Shown here: in pieces, positions 1-8,782 of the stretch
How the letters are laid out: each line of letters opens with the position of its first letter
Position numbering within the stretch: the stretch's first letter is position 1
Assembly (NCBI GenBank): GCA_016871015.1
Contig: VFZX01000032.1
Coordinates: 1 to 35,705, forward strand
DNA from: Acidobacteriota bacterium
GTDB taxonomy: Bacteria; Acidobacteriota; Terriglobia; Bryobacterales; Bryobacteraceae
DNA length: 35,705 bases
Direction of reading: 5' to 3'
Notes under the pieces: generated by a model
What the model was told of the DNA's origin: nothing
Database searches by the model: none
The model's input: only the letters and a program-made list of their open reading frames with translations
Program-made: the position numbers and the translations under genes

Positions 1-19
1 AGCCGCACCCGCCCTTGAT

Positions 20-54
20 AAGTGTCAAGCAAGAATCCAGGCTAAAGTGTCAAG
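20..54. repeat. Direct repeat AAGTGTCAAG x2
   Basis: The 10-mer AAGTGTCAAG occurs at 20-29 and again at 45-54, 25 bp apart start to start. It could be part of an insertion-sequence end or a regulatory repeat. Its closeness to the broken kinase array makes a mobile-element origin attractive, but nothing else here proves it. Confidence 0.35.
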
Positions 55-122
55 GATGTGTCCGGTCGCGCACGTGCGCGCGTCTTCGATAGGGAGAGGG
101 GACACTCTGCCATCTTACAACT

Positions 123-153
123 AAAAAAGGGCCGCTTCAAAGCGGCCCTTTTT
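123..153. terminator. Bidirectional intrinsic terminator
   Basis: A perfect inverted repeat: A-run, GGGCCGCTT, a two- to four-base loop, then AAGCGGCCC and a T-run (stem arms 124-137 and 140-153). The GC-rich stem is flanked by A residues on the left and T residues on the right, so it can end transcription on both strands. It probably closes a gene lying left of the window, or insulates the kinase remnants that follow. Confidence 0.85.
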
Positions 154-433
154 GGGTGTATTGCGTGAGCAATCCACCAGAGAAACTTATATGCTCGCCA
201 TGACCTTTGCAGGATGGCTTTCGCCCATTGTGGGATCTTGCAATTAGCCAGCGAGTTGCGAATTGGAACCCCACTCCCACGTGATCCCTTCCGCGTGAGC
301 GCATTAAGCACATCACCAGAATCACCTCCATGACGCCGTGGATCGGCGCACGTTGTCAACCCTCCCTCCCTCAAAATTCCTCAGAACTCTAAAGGGGCCC
401 GAGATTCGCCTTTTGTTCCAGTCGTATGTTGCA

Positions 434-958
434 CGCATGGACCGATTTCGTCACTGCCGTATCCCCTGACGGGAAGGTGCTGCTGTTCGGAGGGAATGAC
501 ATCATGAAGCTCACGTTGGCTGGCGGCGGGGTGGAGCCGTGGCTGAAGACGGACTTCAGCGAATGGGGCGCGGTTTTTTCACCGGATGGACGGTGGGTCG
601 CGTACGGATCGGACGAGTCCGGCCGTTTCGAGATTTGTGTTCAGGGCTATCCCGAGACGCGCGGCAAGTGGCTCGTTTCCGCTGTGGGCGGCGCATTTCC
701 CGTGTTGCGGCGGGATGGGAAGAGCTGTACTGGGTCACTGGCGGTGGCGAGGTGGCCGCGGCCAACATGGAGTTGTTGACCGACAGCGTCCGGCCTGGCC
801 GTCCTCAGGCGCTGTTCCGCATTGCCGGCTCCACTCCCTTTTTCCAAACGCTCGACGGACAGCGGTTCCTGGTCCTCGAACCCGAGTCCGGCACTCAGGC
901 CCGTGCCCAACTGGTGATTGTCCAGAATTGGGCCGCCCTGTTGCGTGACGCCAAATAG
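434..958 (+). pseudogene. Kinase/PD40 copy A, 3' remnant, frameshifted
   Basis: This is a near copy of the last ~170 codons of the intact kinase gene downstream (compare about 3045-3558). It holds only C-terminal PD40 beta-propeller blades ([23 protein letters not shown]) and the same terminal motif [11 protein letters not shown]. Similarity starts abruptly at about 434, so kinase domain, membrane anchor and most of the propeller are gone. One A is missing near 720 relative to the intact copy (GGGAAGAGCTG against GGGAAAGAACTG), which shifts the frame; the remaining homology continues in the second frame to the TAG at 956-958. It is a broken paralogue and the leftmost unit of a tandem array. 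Confidence 0.9.
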
Positions 959-984
959 AGCCGGTTGATAAACTGTTGGGACCG
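959..984 (+). repeat. Inter-kinase linker, copy 1
   Basis: The 26 bases between the stop of kinase copy A and the ATG of copy B are repeated at 3559-3584 between copies B and C with one mismatch (second base G against A). Conserved spacers show that the array arose by tandem duplication of a unit of about 2.6 kb. The linker has no promoter-like sequence and only a weak purine stretch (TGGGACC) before the ATG, which suggests co-transcription. Confidence 0.85.
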
Positions 985-3558
985 ATGCCGTTGACTGCTG
1001 GTCAAAAGCTCGGACCCTATCAGGTCGTCGCCCCGCTCGGGGCCGGCGGGATGGGCGAAGTGTACAAGGCACGTGACACGCGGCTGGACCGCACGGTCGC
1101 GGTGAAGGTCCTGCCTGATCACATTGCCAAGAAGACCGACGCGCGGCAGAGGTTTGAGCGCGAGGCCCGCGCCGTCGCCTCGCTGAACCATCCGAATATT
1201 TGCACGCTGTTCGATATCGGCGATGGCTATATGGTCATGGAGTTCATTGAGGGGGAGACGCTGGCCGAGCGGATCAAGCGCGGTCCCGTTCCGATCGAGC
1301 AGTCCATCGCGCTCGGGATTCAGATTGCTGACGCGCTGGACCGCGCGCATCGCGCCGGAGTCACGCACCGGGACGTGAAGCCGCACAACATCATGCTCAC
1401 GCGCGATGGCGTGAAGCTGCTTGATTTCGGACTCGCCAAGTCGAGTGCGCCGAAGCCGGGGCAGAGCGACGAGACGGTGACACAGTTGACGGGCGAGGGG
1501 ACTGTGCTGGGCACGCCACAGTATATGGCGCCGGAACAGTTCGAGGGCAAGGAAGCGGACGCGAGGTCGGATATCTGGGCGTTCGGCGCGGTGTTGTATG
1601 AGATGGCGACCGGACAGCGAGCGTTCCAGGGCGGCAATTATTCGAGTCTGGTGGCGGCGATCCTGGGGTCGGAACCAGCGCCGATGCTGGTGAAGCCGTT
1701 CACGCCGGTGTGGCTGGAGCGGCTGGTGCGGCGGTGTCTGCGCAAGGATCCGGAAGAGCGGTACCACTGCATGCGGGACATCGTGCTGGACTTGAAGTCG
1801 CCGCCGGCGGCGGAGTCCGCGCCTGTCCGGTCCAGCCGCTGGCCGTGGGTGGTGGCGGCGGCACTGCTGATCGCCGGTGCCACGGGCTGGGGACTGTGGC
1901 TGCGCGCCCGGACGACTGATCCGCCGCTGCCTGTCGCAGCGAACATAGAGCCGCCCGAACAAACCACCCTGACGCCGGCAGGAAATGGGGGCGGTTCGGC
2001 GATTTCACCGGACGGGCGGACTCTCGCGTTTGTGGCCACCGACGCGAAGGGTGAGACTCTCTTGCATGTGCGGCCATTGGAGTCGCTGGCGGCCCGCGCT
2101 CTGCCGGGAACGCAGGCGGCAGGGCGTCCGTTCTGGTCGCCAGACAGCAAGTCGCTGGCCTTCTTCGCCGGTGGCAAGCTCAAGCGGATCGATCTGGCTG
2201 GAGGGACACCCGTGAACCTGGCCGATGCCGGGCCCGGACGTGGCGGAGACTGGAATGACAACGGAGTGATCCTATTCGGCACGAATCCCAGCGCCGGCGT
2301 CCAGCAGGTTCCAGCTAGCGGCGGACCCTCCGCACTGGTGACCAGGGTGAACAAGGAAGCCGGCGAACTGTTTCACTACCATCCCCAATTTCTTCCCGGC
2401 GGCCGGGACTTCCTGTACCTGGTGCGGCACAACGATCGGGGCAAAATGGGCATTGCGTTGGGATCCCTCGACGCCAAGGGTTCACCCGCGATCCTGGTCC
2501 AAACGGAATTTGGCGCGCGCTATGACGCCGCGCTGGGGCGGCTCCTCTATGTTCAGCAGGACGGGACGCTCATGGCGCGACGCCTGGAGTTGGATCCTCC
2601 GCGCCTGGTGGGTGATGCCAGGTTGGTTGCGCAACGAGTTCGCACTGCCCCATCTAACGGATTCGCGGACTTTTCCCTTTCGCGGAATGGGACGCTTCTC
2701 TACGTCCAATGGCCACAAGGGGCAGGGGCAAGAAGGCGGTTCGCGTGGCGGGACCGTTCCGGCAAGCTCCTGGAGACGATCGGTGAACCGGTCCATGGCA
2801 TAAGCTTCTTCAGCCTGTCGCCCGATGGGTCACGGGCCGCTTACGCGGCTGGACGGAGTTTTGACGAGGCCGACGTCTGGGTGATGGAACTGTCGCGCGG
2901 ACTCAGCACACGGCTGACCTTTAACAAGGGGTTCTCTGCCCGCTGGGCGCCGGACGGACGGTCGGTTTATTACAACAACGCGACGGGGATTTACGGCAAG
3001 CCCGCCGACGGTTCCGGGGAGGAGGTCCGGCTCGGCAGCGGCGCATGGCTCGATTTCGTCAGTGCCGTATCCCCTGACGGGAAGGTGCTGCTGTTCGGAA
3101 ACACTGACATCATGAAGCTCACGTTAGCTGACGGTGGGGTGGAGCCGTGGCTGAAGACGGACTTCATCGAATGGGCCGCGGTTTTTTCACCGGATGGACG
3201 GTGGGTCGCGTACCAATCGAACGAGTCCGGCGGTTCCGAGATTTACGTTCAGGGCTATCCCGAGAAGCGCGGCAAGCGGCTCGTTTCCGCGGCGGGCGGC
3301 GGGAATCCCGTGTGGCGGCGGGATGGGAAAGAACTGTACTGGATCACTGAACGTGGCGAGGTGGCCGCGGCCAGCATGGAGTTGTTGAAGGACAGCGTCC
3401 GGCCGGGCCGTCCTCAAGCGCTGTTCCGCATTGCTTCCCCTTTCCAAACGCTCGACGGACAGCGGTTCCTGGTCCTCGAACCCGAGTCCGGCACCCGGGC
3501 CCGGGACCAGTTGGTGATTATCCAGAATTGGGCCGCCCTGTTGCGTGACGCCAAATAG
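985..3558 (+). CDS. Ser/Thr protein kinase with PD40 propeller
   Basis: Transmembrane Hanks-type kinase, 857 aa, predicted to phosphorylate Ser/Thr of unknown partners in the cytoplasm while a beta-propeller senses or binds something outside. In order: Gly-rich loop [11 protein letters not shown] (~19-29), ATP lysine in VAVK (K41), catalytic loop HRDVKPHN (128-135), DFG (147-149), APE (182-184), one membrane helix (~286-306), then a propeller of PD40-type blades with repeated SPDG-like motifs to the C-terminus. All catalytic residues are present. I chose ATG 985 rather than TTG 976 because the family typically begins MPLTxGxxLGPYxV. It is the only intact member of a three-copy tandem array; both neighbouring copies are broken. 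Confidence 0.93.
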   Translation: MPLTAGQKLGPYQVVAPLGAGGMGEVYKARDTRLDRTVAVKVLPDHIAKKTDARQRFEREARAVASLNHPNICTLFDIGDGYMVMEFIEGETLAERIKRGPVPIEQSIALGIQIADALDRAHRAGVTHRDVKPHNIMLTRDGVKLLDFGLAKSSAPKPGQSDETVTQLTGEGTVLGTPQYMAPEQFEGKEADARSDIWAFGAVLYEMATGQRAFQGGNYSSLVAAILGSEPAPMLVKPFTPVWLERLVRRCLRKDPEERYHCMRDIVLDLKSPPAAESAPVRSSRWPWVVAAALLIAGATGWGLWLRARTTDPPLPVAANIEPPEQTTLTPAGNGGGSAISPDGRTLAFVATDAKGETLLHVRPLESLAARALPGTQAAGRPFWSPDSKSLAFFAGGKLKRIDLAGGTPVNLADAGPGRGGDWNDNGVILFGTNPSAGVQQVPASGGPSALVTRVNKEAGELFHYHPQFLPGGRDFLYLVRHNDRGKMGIALGSLDAKGSPAILVQTEFGARYDAALGRLLYVQQDGTLMARRLELDPPRLVGDARLVAQRVRTAPSNGFADFSLSRNGTLLYVQWPQGAGARRRFAWRDRSGKLLETIGEPVHGISFFSLSPDGSRAAYAAGRSFDEADVWVMELSRGLSTRLTFNKGFSARWAPDGRSVYYNNATGIYGKPADGSGEEVRLGSGAWLDFVSAVSPDGKVLLFGNTDIMKLTLADGGVEPWLKTDFIEWAAVFSPDGRWVAYQSNESGGSEIYVQGYPEKRGKRLVSAAGGGNPVWRRDGKELYWITERGEVAAASMELLKDSVRPGRPQALFRIASPFQTLDGQRFLVLEPESGTRARDQLVIIQNWAALLRDAK

Positions 3559-3584
3559 AACCGGTTGATAAACTGTTGGGACCG
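3559..3584 (+). repeat. Inter-kinase linker, copy 2
   Basis: Second copy of the 26-base spacer seen at 959-984, 25 of 26 bases identical. It joins the stop of the intact kinase gene to the start of truncated copy C. Confidence 0.85.
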
Positions 3585-3829
3585 ATGCCGTTGACTGCCG
3601 GTGAAAAGCTCGGACCCTATCAGGTCGTCTCCCCGCTTGGGGCCGGCGGGATGGGAGAAGTGTACAAAGCCCGTGACACGCGGCTGGACCGCACGGTCGC
3701 GGTCAAGGTGCTGCCTGATCACATCGCCAAGAAGACCGACGCGCGGCAGAGGTTTGAGCGCGAGGCCCGCGCTGTCGCCTCGTTGAACCATCCGAACATT
3801 TGCACGCTGTTCGATATCGGCGATGGCTA
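3585..3829 (+). pseudogene. Kinase copy C, N-terminal remnant
   Basis: The first ~82 codons match the intact kinase almost perfectly ([14 protein letters not shown], the Gly-rich loop, [19 protein letters not shown]). Similarity then stops at 3829/3830, in the middle of the N-lobe. The open frame does not stop there: it continues in frame as a TonB-dependent receptor fragment to the TGA at 4059-4061, giving a 159-codon chimera. HRD, DFG and APE motifs are all absent, so it cannot be an active kinase. The junction looks like an illegitimate recombination or deletion that joined two unrelated genes. Confidence 0.9.
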
Positions 3830-4442
3830 CACTTGGCAATGGAACTTCGGGATCCAGCGCGAGGTGTTCCGCGGAGTGCTGCTCGAGACGGCCTATGCCG
3901 GCAACGGCGCGCACAAGCTGACCGGGCGCGACCTGCCCAACCAGGCGTTTCTCGATCCAGATGCGGCGGGGCCTACGACGGTCCTCAGCCGGCGTCCGAA
4001 TCCGAATATCGGCGACGTCAGCTATGTGAGCTCGCTCGACAACTCGAACTACCACGGTTGAACGTCAAGTTGGACAAGCGCTTTGCGGGCGGAGTGTCGC
4101 TATTGGGCGCCTATACGTATTCGAAGGTGATGGGGATTGGCGGGGCGCTGTCCGGCGACCCGTCGCGGCAGCAGCATGCGCGCAACCGGCGGGCCGAGTA
4201 TGCCGTTCTCGAGTTCAACCAGACGCAACGGCTACGGTGGCTTGGATCTACGAGCTTCCGTTCCTGAAGCGGAGCCTGGCGGGAGGCTGGTCACTGCAAG
4301 GGGCGTTCACCACCCACACCGGATTTCCGCTCACGCCCGCGCGTCGGTGTCGTCCAATGCCGGGCGGCAGGGTACCAACCGCGCCGACCGGACTTGCGAT
4401 GGCAACCCTGCCCGCGCGGCACGGTCGATCAACCGGTGGTTT
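3830..4442 (+). pseudogene. Oar-like TonB-dependent receptor fragment
   Basis: Remnant of the barrel region of a large outer-membrane receptor, related to the three intact receptors in this window. Motifs follow the usual order but jump frames: QWNFGIQR and DNSNYHG (to about 4058), LNVKLDKRF and GAYTYSK (second frame), AWIYELPFL and LAGGWSLQGAF (third frame), then NRADRTCDGNP and RSINRWF (back in the first frame). At least three indels are needed (about 4058, 4232 and 4340), so the gene is dead. The signal peptide, regulatory-like domain, plug and extreme C-terminus are missing. The right limit (4442) is approximate. Confidence 0.85.
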
Positions 4443-4490
4443 GTTGAATGTCCAGTTCCATACGGAGGCCAGGGAACCAGGAAACTTTGC

Positions 4491-4496
4491 TATGAT
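4491..4496 (+). promoter_or_regulatory. Possible -10 box for the DUF4258/YgiT pair
   Basis: TATGAT lies 30 bases before the ATG of the DUF4258 frame. No good -35 hexamer sits 16-18 bases upstream, so the call rests on the -10 alone and is weak. Confidence 0.3.
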
Positions 4497-4525
4497 TCGG
4501 GTGCCAGCAGAGCCACTCGAGTGCC

Positions 4526-4809
4526 ATGTCTACTGGGGAGCGGATCCGTCAACTGGTTCAGGAGGGCCGCTACGTGATCACCAGACATGCCCACCAACGG
4601 ATGGCTGTTCGAGGGATTACGCTCCAAGATGTGAAGGCGGTCGCCGGCTACGGAGAGACGACCCGAAGCTCCTGTTTATGAATCTGGTCGAGGGTGAGCC
4701 TGTCGACGTATCATGCGCGTTTGATGGCGTTGTTGCCCACATCATCACCGTCCACAGATTCGATCCCGCGCGTTGGACTGATCCGAGGACAAGAAGAAAG
4801 GAGAACTAG
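4526..4809 (+). pseudogene. DUF4258 toxin-like gene, frameshifted
   Basis: From ATG 4526 the frame reads a typical DUF4258 N-terminal half (GRYVITRHAHQRMAVRGIT) for 51 codons, then stops at TGA 4679-4681. The second half of the family (DDPKLLFMNLVEG, then HIITVHRFDPARWTD) is present in another frame and ends at TAG 4807-4809. A small indel near 4660, between GYGE and DDPK, accounts for this. DUF4258 proteins are small, RelE/HigB-like in general character, and often sit directly before a YgiT-type zinc-finger gene, exactly as here; toxin activity is inference. Either the gene is inactivated or the assembly has an indel error. Confidence 0.8.
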
Positions 4810-5058
4810 ATGAAACCTCACCACTGTTCGATCTGCGGCGGAGGCGTGACACTGGAAACGATTCCTCATCAACAACCGTGGGGTAAAGAACTGTTCGAGT
4901 TCGAGGATGTTCCGGCGTGGGTCTGCACTCAATGCGGCGAGGCGTTCTTCGAGGCGCACGTAGCCGAGGCGATCGACCGGATCATCCAGGACCAGCCTCA
5001 GCCGGTCAAGTACCGCCAAATTCCCGTGTTCTCACTCCCAACGATCACGGGACGGTAG
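4810..5058 (+). CDS. YgiT/MqsA-type zinc-finger protein (antitoxin-like)
   Basis: An 82-aa protein with two CxxC pairs (C6/C9 and C39/C42) forming the zinc-binding fold of the YgiT/MqsA N-terminal domain. It starts directly after the stop of the DUF4258 frame and has a good ribosome binding site (GAAAGGAGA, 4796-4804). Full-length MqsA is about 130 aa and carries a C-terminal helix-turn-helix; this protein ends before any such domain, so it may neutralise a partner but is unlikely to be an autonomous DNA-binding repressor. The gene is intact although its upstream partner is frameshifted. Confidence 0.85.
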   Translation: MKPHHCSICGGGVTLETIPHQQPWGKELFEFEDVPAWVCTQCGEAFFEAHVAEAIDRIIQDQPQPVKYRQIPVFSLPTITGR

Positions 5059-5069
5059 CTATACTACCG
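5053..5069. terminator. Small hairpin shared by convergent stops
   Basis: CGGTAG-CTATA-CTACCG forms a 6-bp stem with a 5-base loop. The stem arms contain the stop codons of the antitoxin-like gene (TAG 5056-5058) and of the sulfatase (CTA 5064-5066 on the plus strand). There is no T-run, so it is a weak bidirectional terminator candidate at best. Confidence 0.4.
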
Positions 5070-6584
5070 CCGGAGGGGAACGCTTCGGGTCCCCGCCTTG
5101 TACTTCTCCAACAGCGCATGCATCTCCCGGACCTTGTCCGGAAACTGCGCATACAGATTCTTCACCTCGATCAGATCTTCCTTCAGGTGGAACAGCTCGC
5201 CCGGCTGATCGTGCTTCTTCACGCCATTCCGGTCCTTCCACCACTGCGGCTCGGCCGCCCCGTGCGCGCCAGTGGACTCGATCAGGACCCAGTCGCCCTG
5301 GCGCAGCCCGTACTCATCGTTCATGCTGTGGTGGACCGTGGCCTCGCGAATCGCCTTGGACCGCTTCTTGCCGAACCACGCCGCGCCGATGTCGTAGCTG
5401 TCCTCGGCCGCATCGTTGGGCAGCTTGTATCCCGTGACCGATGCCACCGTTGCCATCACGTCGGTATGGCACACGACCTCGCTTTCGACGCGGCCCGCCG
5501 CCGCGCGGCCCGGCGCCCAGACGATGTAGGGCACGCGATGGCCGCCCTCCCACAGCATCCGCTTGGCGCCCCGCAGTGGACCTTGGCTCGCGTGGCCGTG
5601 TTCCTGCAAGACGGGATAAGTGAGATTCTCCGGACCGTTGTCGCTGGTGAACACGACGATCGTGTTGTCCGCGTTGCCCGACGCCCGGATGGCGTCCATC
5701 ACCTTGCCCACGGACCAATCGGTCTGGTAGACGAAATCGCCGTACTTGCCGGCTTTGCTCTTCCCGATGAACTCATCGTCAGGCGCGATCGGCGTGTGCG
5801 GCGAACTCATGGGGAAGTAGAGGAAGTACGGCTCGCCGCGCTTGCTCCGGTCCTCGATATAGCGCACCGCGCGGCGGGTCAGCTCCGGCAGGACGCCCTC
5901 CAGCCGCCACCCCGGTTCCATCATTCCAGGCCAGCCGAACATGGAGTCGGGCTTTGGCCCCGTCGGCTTGCCCAGCAGCCGGTCGTTCTCGATAAACGTG
6001 TACGGCGGGAAATTGGGAAGGTCCACGCCGAAGTAATAATCGAACCCGCGCGTGACCGGACCCTCGGCCACGGGCTTGTCGAACCGCACCTTCTTGGCGA
6101 ACTCGTCACGGATCTCACGCTGCGGATCGCCGATCGCCACGCGCGCGTTGACCTTCGATCCGTCCGTGGTCGCCCAGTCCCAGCCGAGATGCCATTTTCC
6201 GACGCAAGCCGTGTGGTAGCCGAGCTTTTTCAACATGCCGGGCAGCGTCAGCCGGTTCCTGTCGATGAGCGGCTTGTCCCAAGGCCACAGGACGCGGCTC
6301 TTCAACTCCGTGCGCCAGGGATAGCGGCCCGTCAGCAGTCCGTAGCGTGTCGGCGAGCAGACACCGCACGGGGTGTGGGCGTCGGTGAAGCGCGTGCCCT
6401 CCGCGGCGAGACGGTCGAGATTCGGCGTGGGGATCCTCGACTGTGGATTGTAGGCGCCAACATCGCCATAGCCGAGATCATCGGCAAGGATCACCACGAT
6501 GTTGGGGCGGTTCCGCGCGGTTGCGGGCAGTGCCACGGACGCGGCGGCCATCGACTGGAGAAGGGTTCGGCGGGAAAGCTGCAT
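5064..6584 (-). CDS. Secreted sulfatase (arylsulfatase family)
   Basis: 506 aa. It hydrolyses a sulfate ester on an unknown substrate, probably in the periplasm. The N-terminus is a twin-arginine-type signal (SRRTLLQ followed by an Ala-rich stretch, ~4-23). The metal-binding motif is IVVILADDLGYGD (DD at 35-36). The catalytic motif C76-S-P-T-R80 followed by YGLLTGR is the canonical formylglycine signature of type I sulfatases. Length fits the family. Maturation needs a formylglycine-generating enzyme or anSME; none that is convincing lies in the window. It is transcribed alone, divergent from the glycosylase gene and convergent with the antitoxin-like gene 5 bases away. Confidence 0.95.
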   Translation of the reverse strand: MQLSRRTLLQSMAAASVALPATARNRPNIVVILADDLGYGDVGAYNPQSRIPTPNLDRLAAEGTRFTDAHTPCGVCSPTRYGLLTGRYPWRTELKSRVLWPWDKPLIDRNRLTLPGMLKKLGYHTACVGKWHLGWDWATTDGSKVNARVAIGDPQREIRDEFAKKVRFDKPVAEGPVTRGFDYYFGVDLPNFPPYTFIENDRLLGKPTGPKPDSMFGWPGMMEPGWRLEGVLPELTRRAVRYIEDRSKRGEPYFLYFPMSSPHTPIAPDDEFIGKSKAGKYGDFVYQTDWSVGKVMDAIRASGNADNTIVVFTSDNGPENLTYPVLQEHGHASQGPLRGAKRMLWEGGHRVPYIVWAPGRAAAGRVESEVVCHTDVMATVASVTGYKLPNDAAEDSYDIGAAWFGKKRSKAIREATVHHSMNDEYGLRQGDWVLIESTGAHGAAEPQWWKDRNGVKKHDQPGELFHLKEDLIEVKNLYAQFPDKVREMHALLEKYKAGTRSVPLRR

Positions 6585-6669
6585 CAGTAGCCAAGGATAC
6601 TACGCGGGGGCGCGTCCCGAGGTTGGGCGGCCGAACCCCTGGACAGGCGGGGGATGTTAGATTGTCTTC

Positions 6670-7560
6670 ATGCCGGAGCTGCCCGACGTCACCGTCTATG
6701 TCGAAGCCGTTCGCGAGCGAACCCGTGGACATCCAATCGAGAAAGTCCGCCTCGGCAGCGTGTTCCTGCTGCGTACCGCCGAGCCTCCGGTTACCGCGGT
6801 GGAGGGCCGCGTGGTCACCGAAGTCCGCCGCATCGGGAAGCGTGTCGCGATCGGAGTGGAGGGCGGGTGCTGGCTTGTACTGCACCTGATGATCGCGGGC
6901 CGCCTTCATTGGTCCGCTCTAGCCCGCACTGGTAAGCGTCCCAAGACAGATGGCCGCCGGATCCTGGCATCGGTTGATTTCCCGCACGGCAGCCTGTACC
7001 TCACCGAGGCCGGAACGCAGAAACGCGCGTCCCTGCACATGGCGTCGGGTGAGGACGGCCTGGCGGCGCTCGATCCGGGCGGAATCGACGTGCTCACCTG
7101 CGGCCTCGCGGAGTTCTCCGCCATGCTCACCCGTGAAAACCATACGCTCAAGCGCGCGCTCACCGATCCACACAACTTCAGTGGAATCGGCAACGCCTAC
7201 TCGGACGAGATCCTGCACCGTGCCTGCCTCTCCCCGATCCTCCAAACCCACCGCATGACCAGCGAAGAGACCGGACGCCTGTTCGACGCCACCCGCGAGA
7301 CACTGATCGATTGGGTGGACCGGCTGCGCAAGGAAGCCAATGGCGGATTCCCGGAGGGCGTTACGGCGTTCCGGGAGGGCATGGCGGTCCACGGCCGTTT
7401 CGGGCAGCCTTGTCCGCGTTGCGGCGCCAAGGTCCAGCGGATCCGCTACGCCGCCAACGAAACCAACTACTGCGCCCGTTGCCAGACCGGCGGGCGGGTG
7501 CTCGCCGACCGCGCGCTGAGCCGCCTTCTGGGGAAGGACTGGCCGCGCACGCTAGACTGA
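6670..7560 (+). CDS. Fpg/Nei-family DNA glycosylase
   Basis: 296 aa, predicted to excise oxidised bases and nick the abasic site. The N-terminus is MPELPDV, giving the catalytic Pro2 and Glu3; a lysine sits at position 57 (GKRVA), the same position as the conserved Lys57 of E. coli Fpg. The C-terminus has the zinc finger C-x2-C ... C-x2-C (CPRCG ... CARCQ) of the family. The sequence after PELPDV (TVYVEAV) differs from classical MutM, so I place it in a Fpg/Nei-related subfamily and give no symbol. It begins 85 bases from the divergent sulfatase start and is followed 4 bases later by an MFS gene, with which it is probably co-transcribed. Confidence 0.92.
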   Translation: MPELPDVTVYVEAVRERTRGHPIEKVRLGSVFLLRTAEPPVTAVEGRVVTEVRRIGKRVAIGVEGGCWLVLHLMIAGRLHWSALARTGKRPKTDGRRILASVDFPHGSLYLTEAGTQKRASLHMASGEDGLAALDPGGIDVLTCGLAEFSAMLTRENHTLKRALTDPHNFSGIGNAYSDEILHRACLSPILQTHRMTSEETGRLFDATRETLIDWVDRLRKEANGGFPEGVTAFREGMAVHGRFGQPCPRCGAKVQRIRYAANETNYCARCQTGGRVLADRALSRLLGKDWPRTLD

Positions 7561-7564
7561 AGGA

Positions 7565-8782
7565 TTGCCTCCGAACCGCAAGGCGCTCACGTTCCTGCTC
7601 CTCACTGTATTCCTCGACTTGTTGGGCGCGGGGATTTTGCTGCCGGTGATCCCCTATCTCGTCAAGCCCTACCGCGCCGACGCCACCACCGTCGGATTGC
7701 TGACACTGGCCTTCTCCGCCGCGCAGTTCCTTGCCACTCCGGTGCTCGGCGCACTCTCTGACCGCCATGGACGCCGGCCCATCCTGCTGATCAGCGTGTT
7801 CGGGTCCGGACTTGGCTATGTGCTGTTCGGCATCGGTGGATCGCTCGCCGTGCTGTACTGCTCGCGCCTGCTCGACGGCGTCACCGGGGGCAACATCTCC
7901 ACGGCGCAAGCCTATATCGCCGACGTCACGCCGCCCGAGGACCGCGCCAAGACCTTTGGCCTCATCGGCGCCGCATTCGGACTCGGCTTCATCATCGGAC
8001 CCGTGGCCGGAGGGTTCCTCACGCATATCAGTCTCCAGGCGCCCGCCTATGCCGCGGCTCTGCTCGCCTTCTCCACTACCGTGCTGGGATACTTCGGCCT
8101 GCCCGAGTCGCTGCCTCCCGATCGCAGGCGCGCGACGCCGCTCACCATCGCGGACCTCAATCCCATCCGGACGCTGATCCAGAACTTCAACCGTCCCGCG
8201 CTGCGCCTGCTGTTCCTCGCGGCGTTCACCTTCAATTTCGCCAACAGCGGATTCCAGTCGAACTTTCCCGTGTTCACCTCGGCGCGCTTCGGGCTCTCGC
8301 CCGACCAGAACGGACTGATCCTCGCTGGGGTGGGCGTTGCCGCCGCGATCACCCAAGGACTGCTTGTCCGCCGCATCAACCCGATCTTCGGCGAGCGGAA
8401 GCTGGCACTCGCCGGATTCCTCACCGGCGCGGCCACACTGGTTTGGACCGCGTTTGCCCGGTCCACCTGGGAGGTTACGGTCGCGATGGGACTCTGCGCG
8501 TTCGGGGTGTCGCTCGCCTCCCCGGCCCTGCTTGGACTCATTTCCCAAGCCGTCAGCGGATACGAACAAGGCGTCGTGCTGGGCGCGATGACGTCGATGG
8601 CGAGCCTCGCCCGCATCGGCGGACCGTACTGGGCGGGCGTCACCTTCGACCACATCGGGCCGGGTGCGCCCTACTGGACCGCGGCGCTGTGGCTGCTCGC
8701 CGGATTCGCGTTTATCTGGATGCGGTCCGGGCAGCCAGCCACCGGCCGGTCTCCAGCAGCAGCGACTCCTCATCCGCGCTGA
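7565..8782 (+). CDS. MFS transporter, TetA-like drug:H+ antiporter
   Basis: 405 aa integral membrane protein with about 12 hydrophobic helices. The loop after the second helix is [11 protein letters not shown], the MFS motif A in the form typical of the tetracycline-resistance-like DHA1 group; [10 protein letters not shown] is the antiporter-type motif C region. Substrate cannot be deduced. The start is TTG at 7565, four bases after the glycosylase stop, with no separate ribosome binding site of good spacing, so it is probably translationally coupled. Its last 71 bases overlap the end of the convergent GAF gene. Confidence 0.88.
   Translation: MPPNRKALTFLLLTVFLDLLGAGILLPVIPYLVKPYRADATTVGLLTLAFSAAQFLATPVLGALSDRHGRRPILLISVFGSGLGYVLFGIGGSLAVLYCSRLLDGVTGGNISTAQAYIADVTPPEDRAKTFGLIGAAFGLGFIIGPVAGGFLTHISLQAPAYAAALLAFSTTVLGYFGLPESLPPDRRRATPLTIADLNPIRTLIQNFNRPALRLLFLAAFTFNFANSGFQSNFPVFTSARFGLSPDQNGLILAGVGVAAAITQGLLVRRINPIFGERKLALAGFLTGAATLVWTAFARSTWEVTVAMGLCAFGVSLASPALLGLISQAVSGYEQGVVLGAMTSMASLARIGGPYWAGVTFDHIGPGAPYWTAALWLLAGFAFIWMRSGQPATGRSPAAATPHPR

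Larger units (their letters stand above)
1..433. other. Non-coding left edge, no supported gene
   Basis: I see no convincing gene here. The open frames on the minus strand are short, have no recognisable domain, run through the terminator hairpin at 123-153 and lack a ribosome binding site. The first 60 bases carry the 10-mer AAGTGTCAAG twice (20-29 and 45-54). The second copy continues into GGATGTGTCC, which is reminiscent of repeats found beside insertion sequences, but no transposase adjoins it here. Sequence similarity to the kinase gene begins only at about 434, so this segment probably marks one side of a rearrangement breakpoint. Confidence 0.5.

Noticed and set aside
42-374. Minus-strand open frame of 110 codons at the left edge
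   Set aside because: It runs through a strong terminator hairpin, has no recognisable domain and no ribosome binding site.
4917-6590. Long plus-strand frame of 557 codons
   Set aside because: It is the antisense shadow of the sulfatase, whose catalytic motifs are clear; its composition is Arg/Ala/Leu-rich, as expected of a GC-rich shadow frame.
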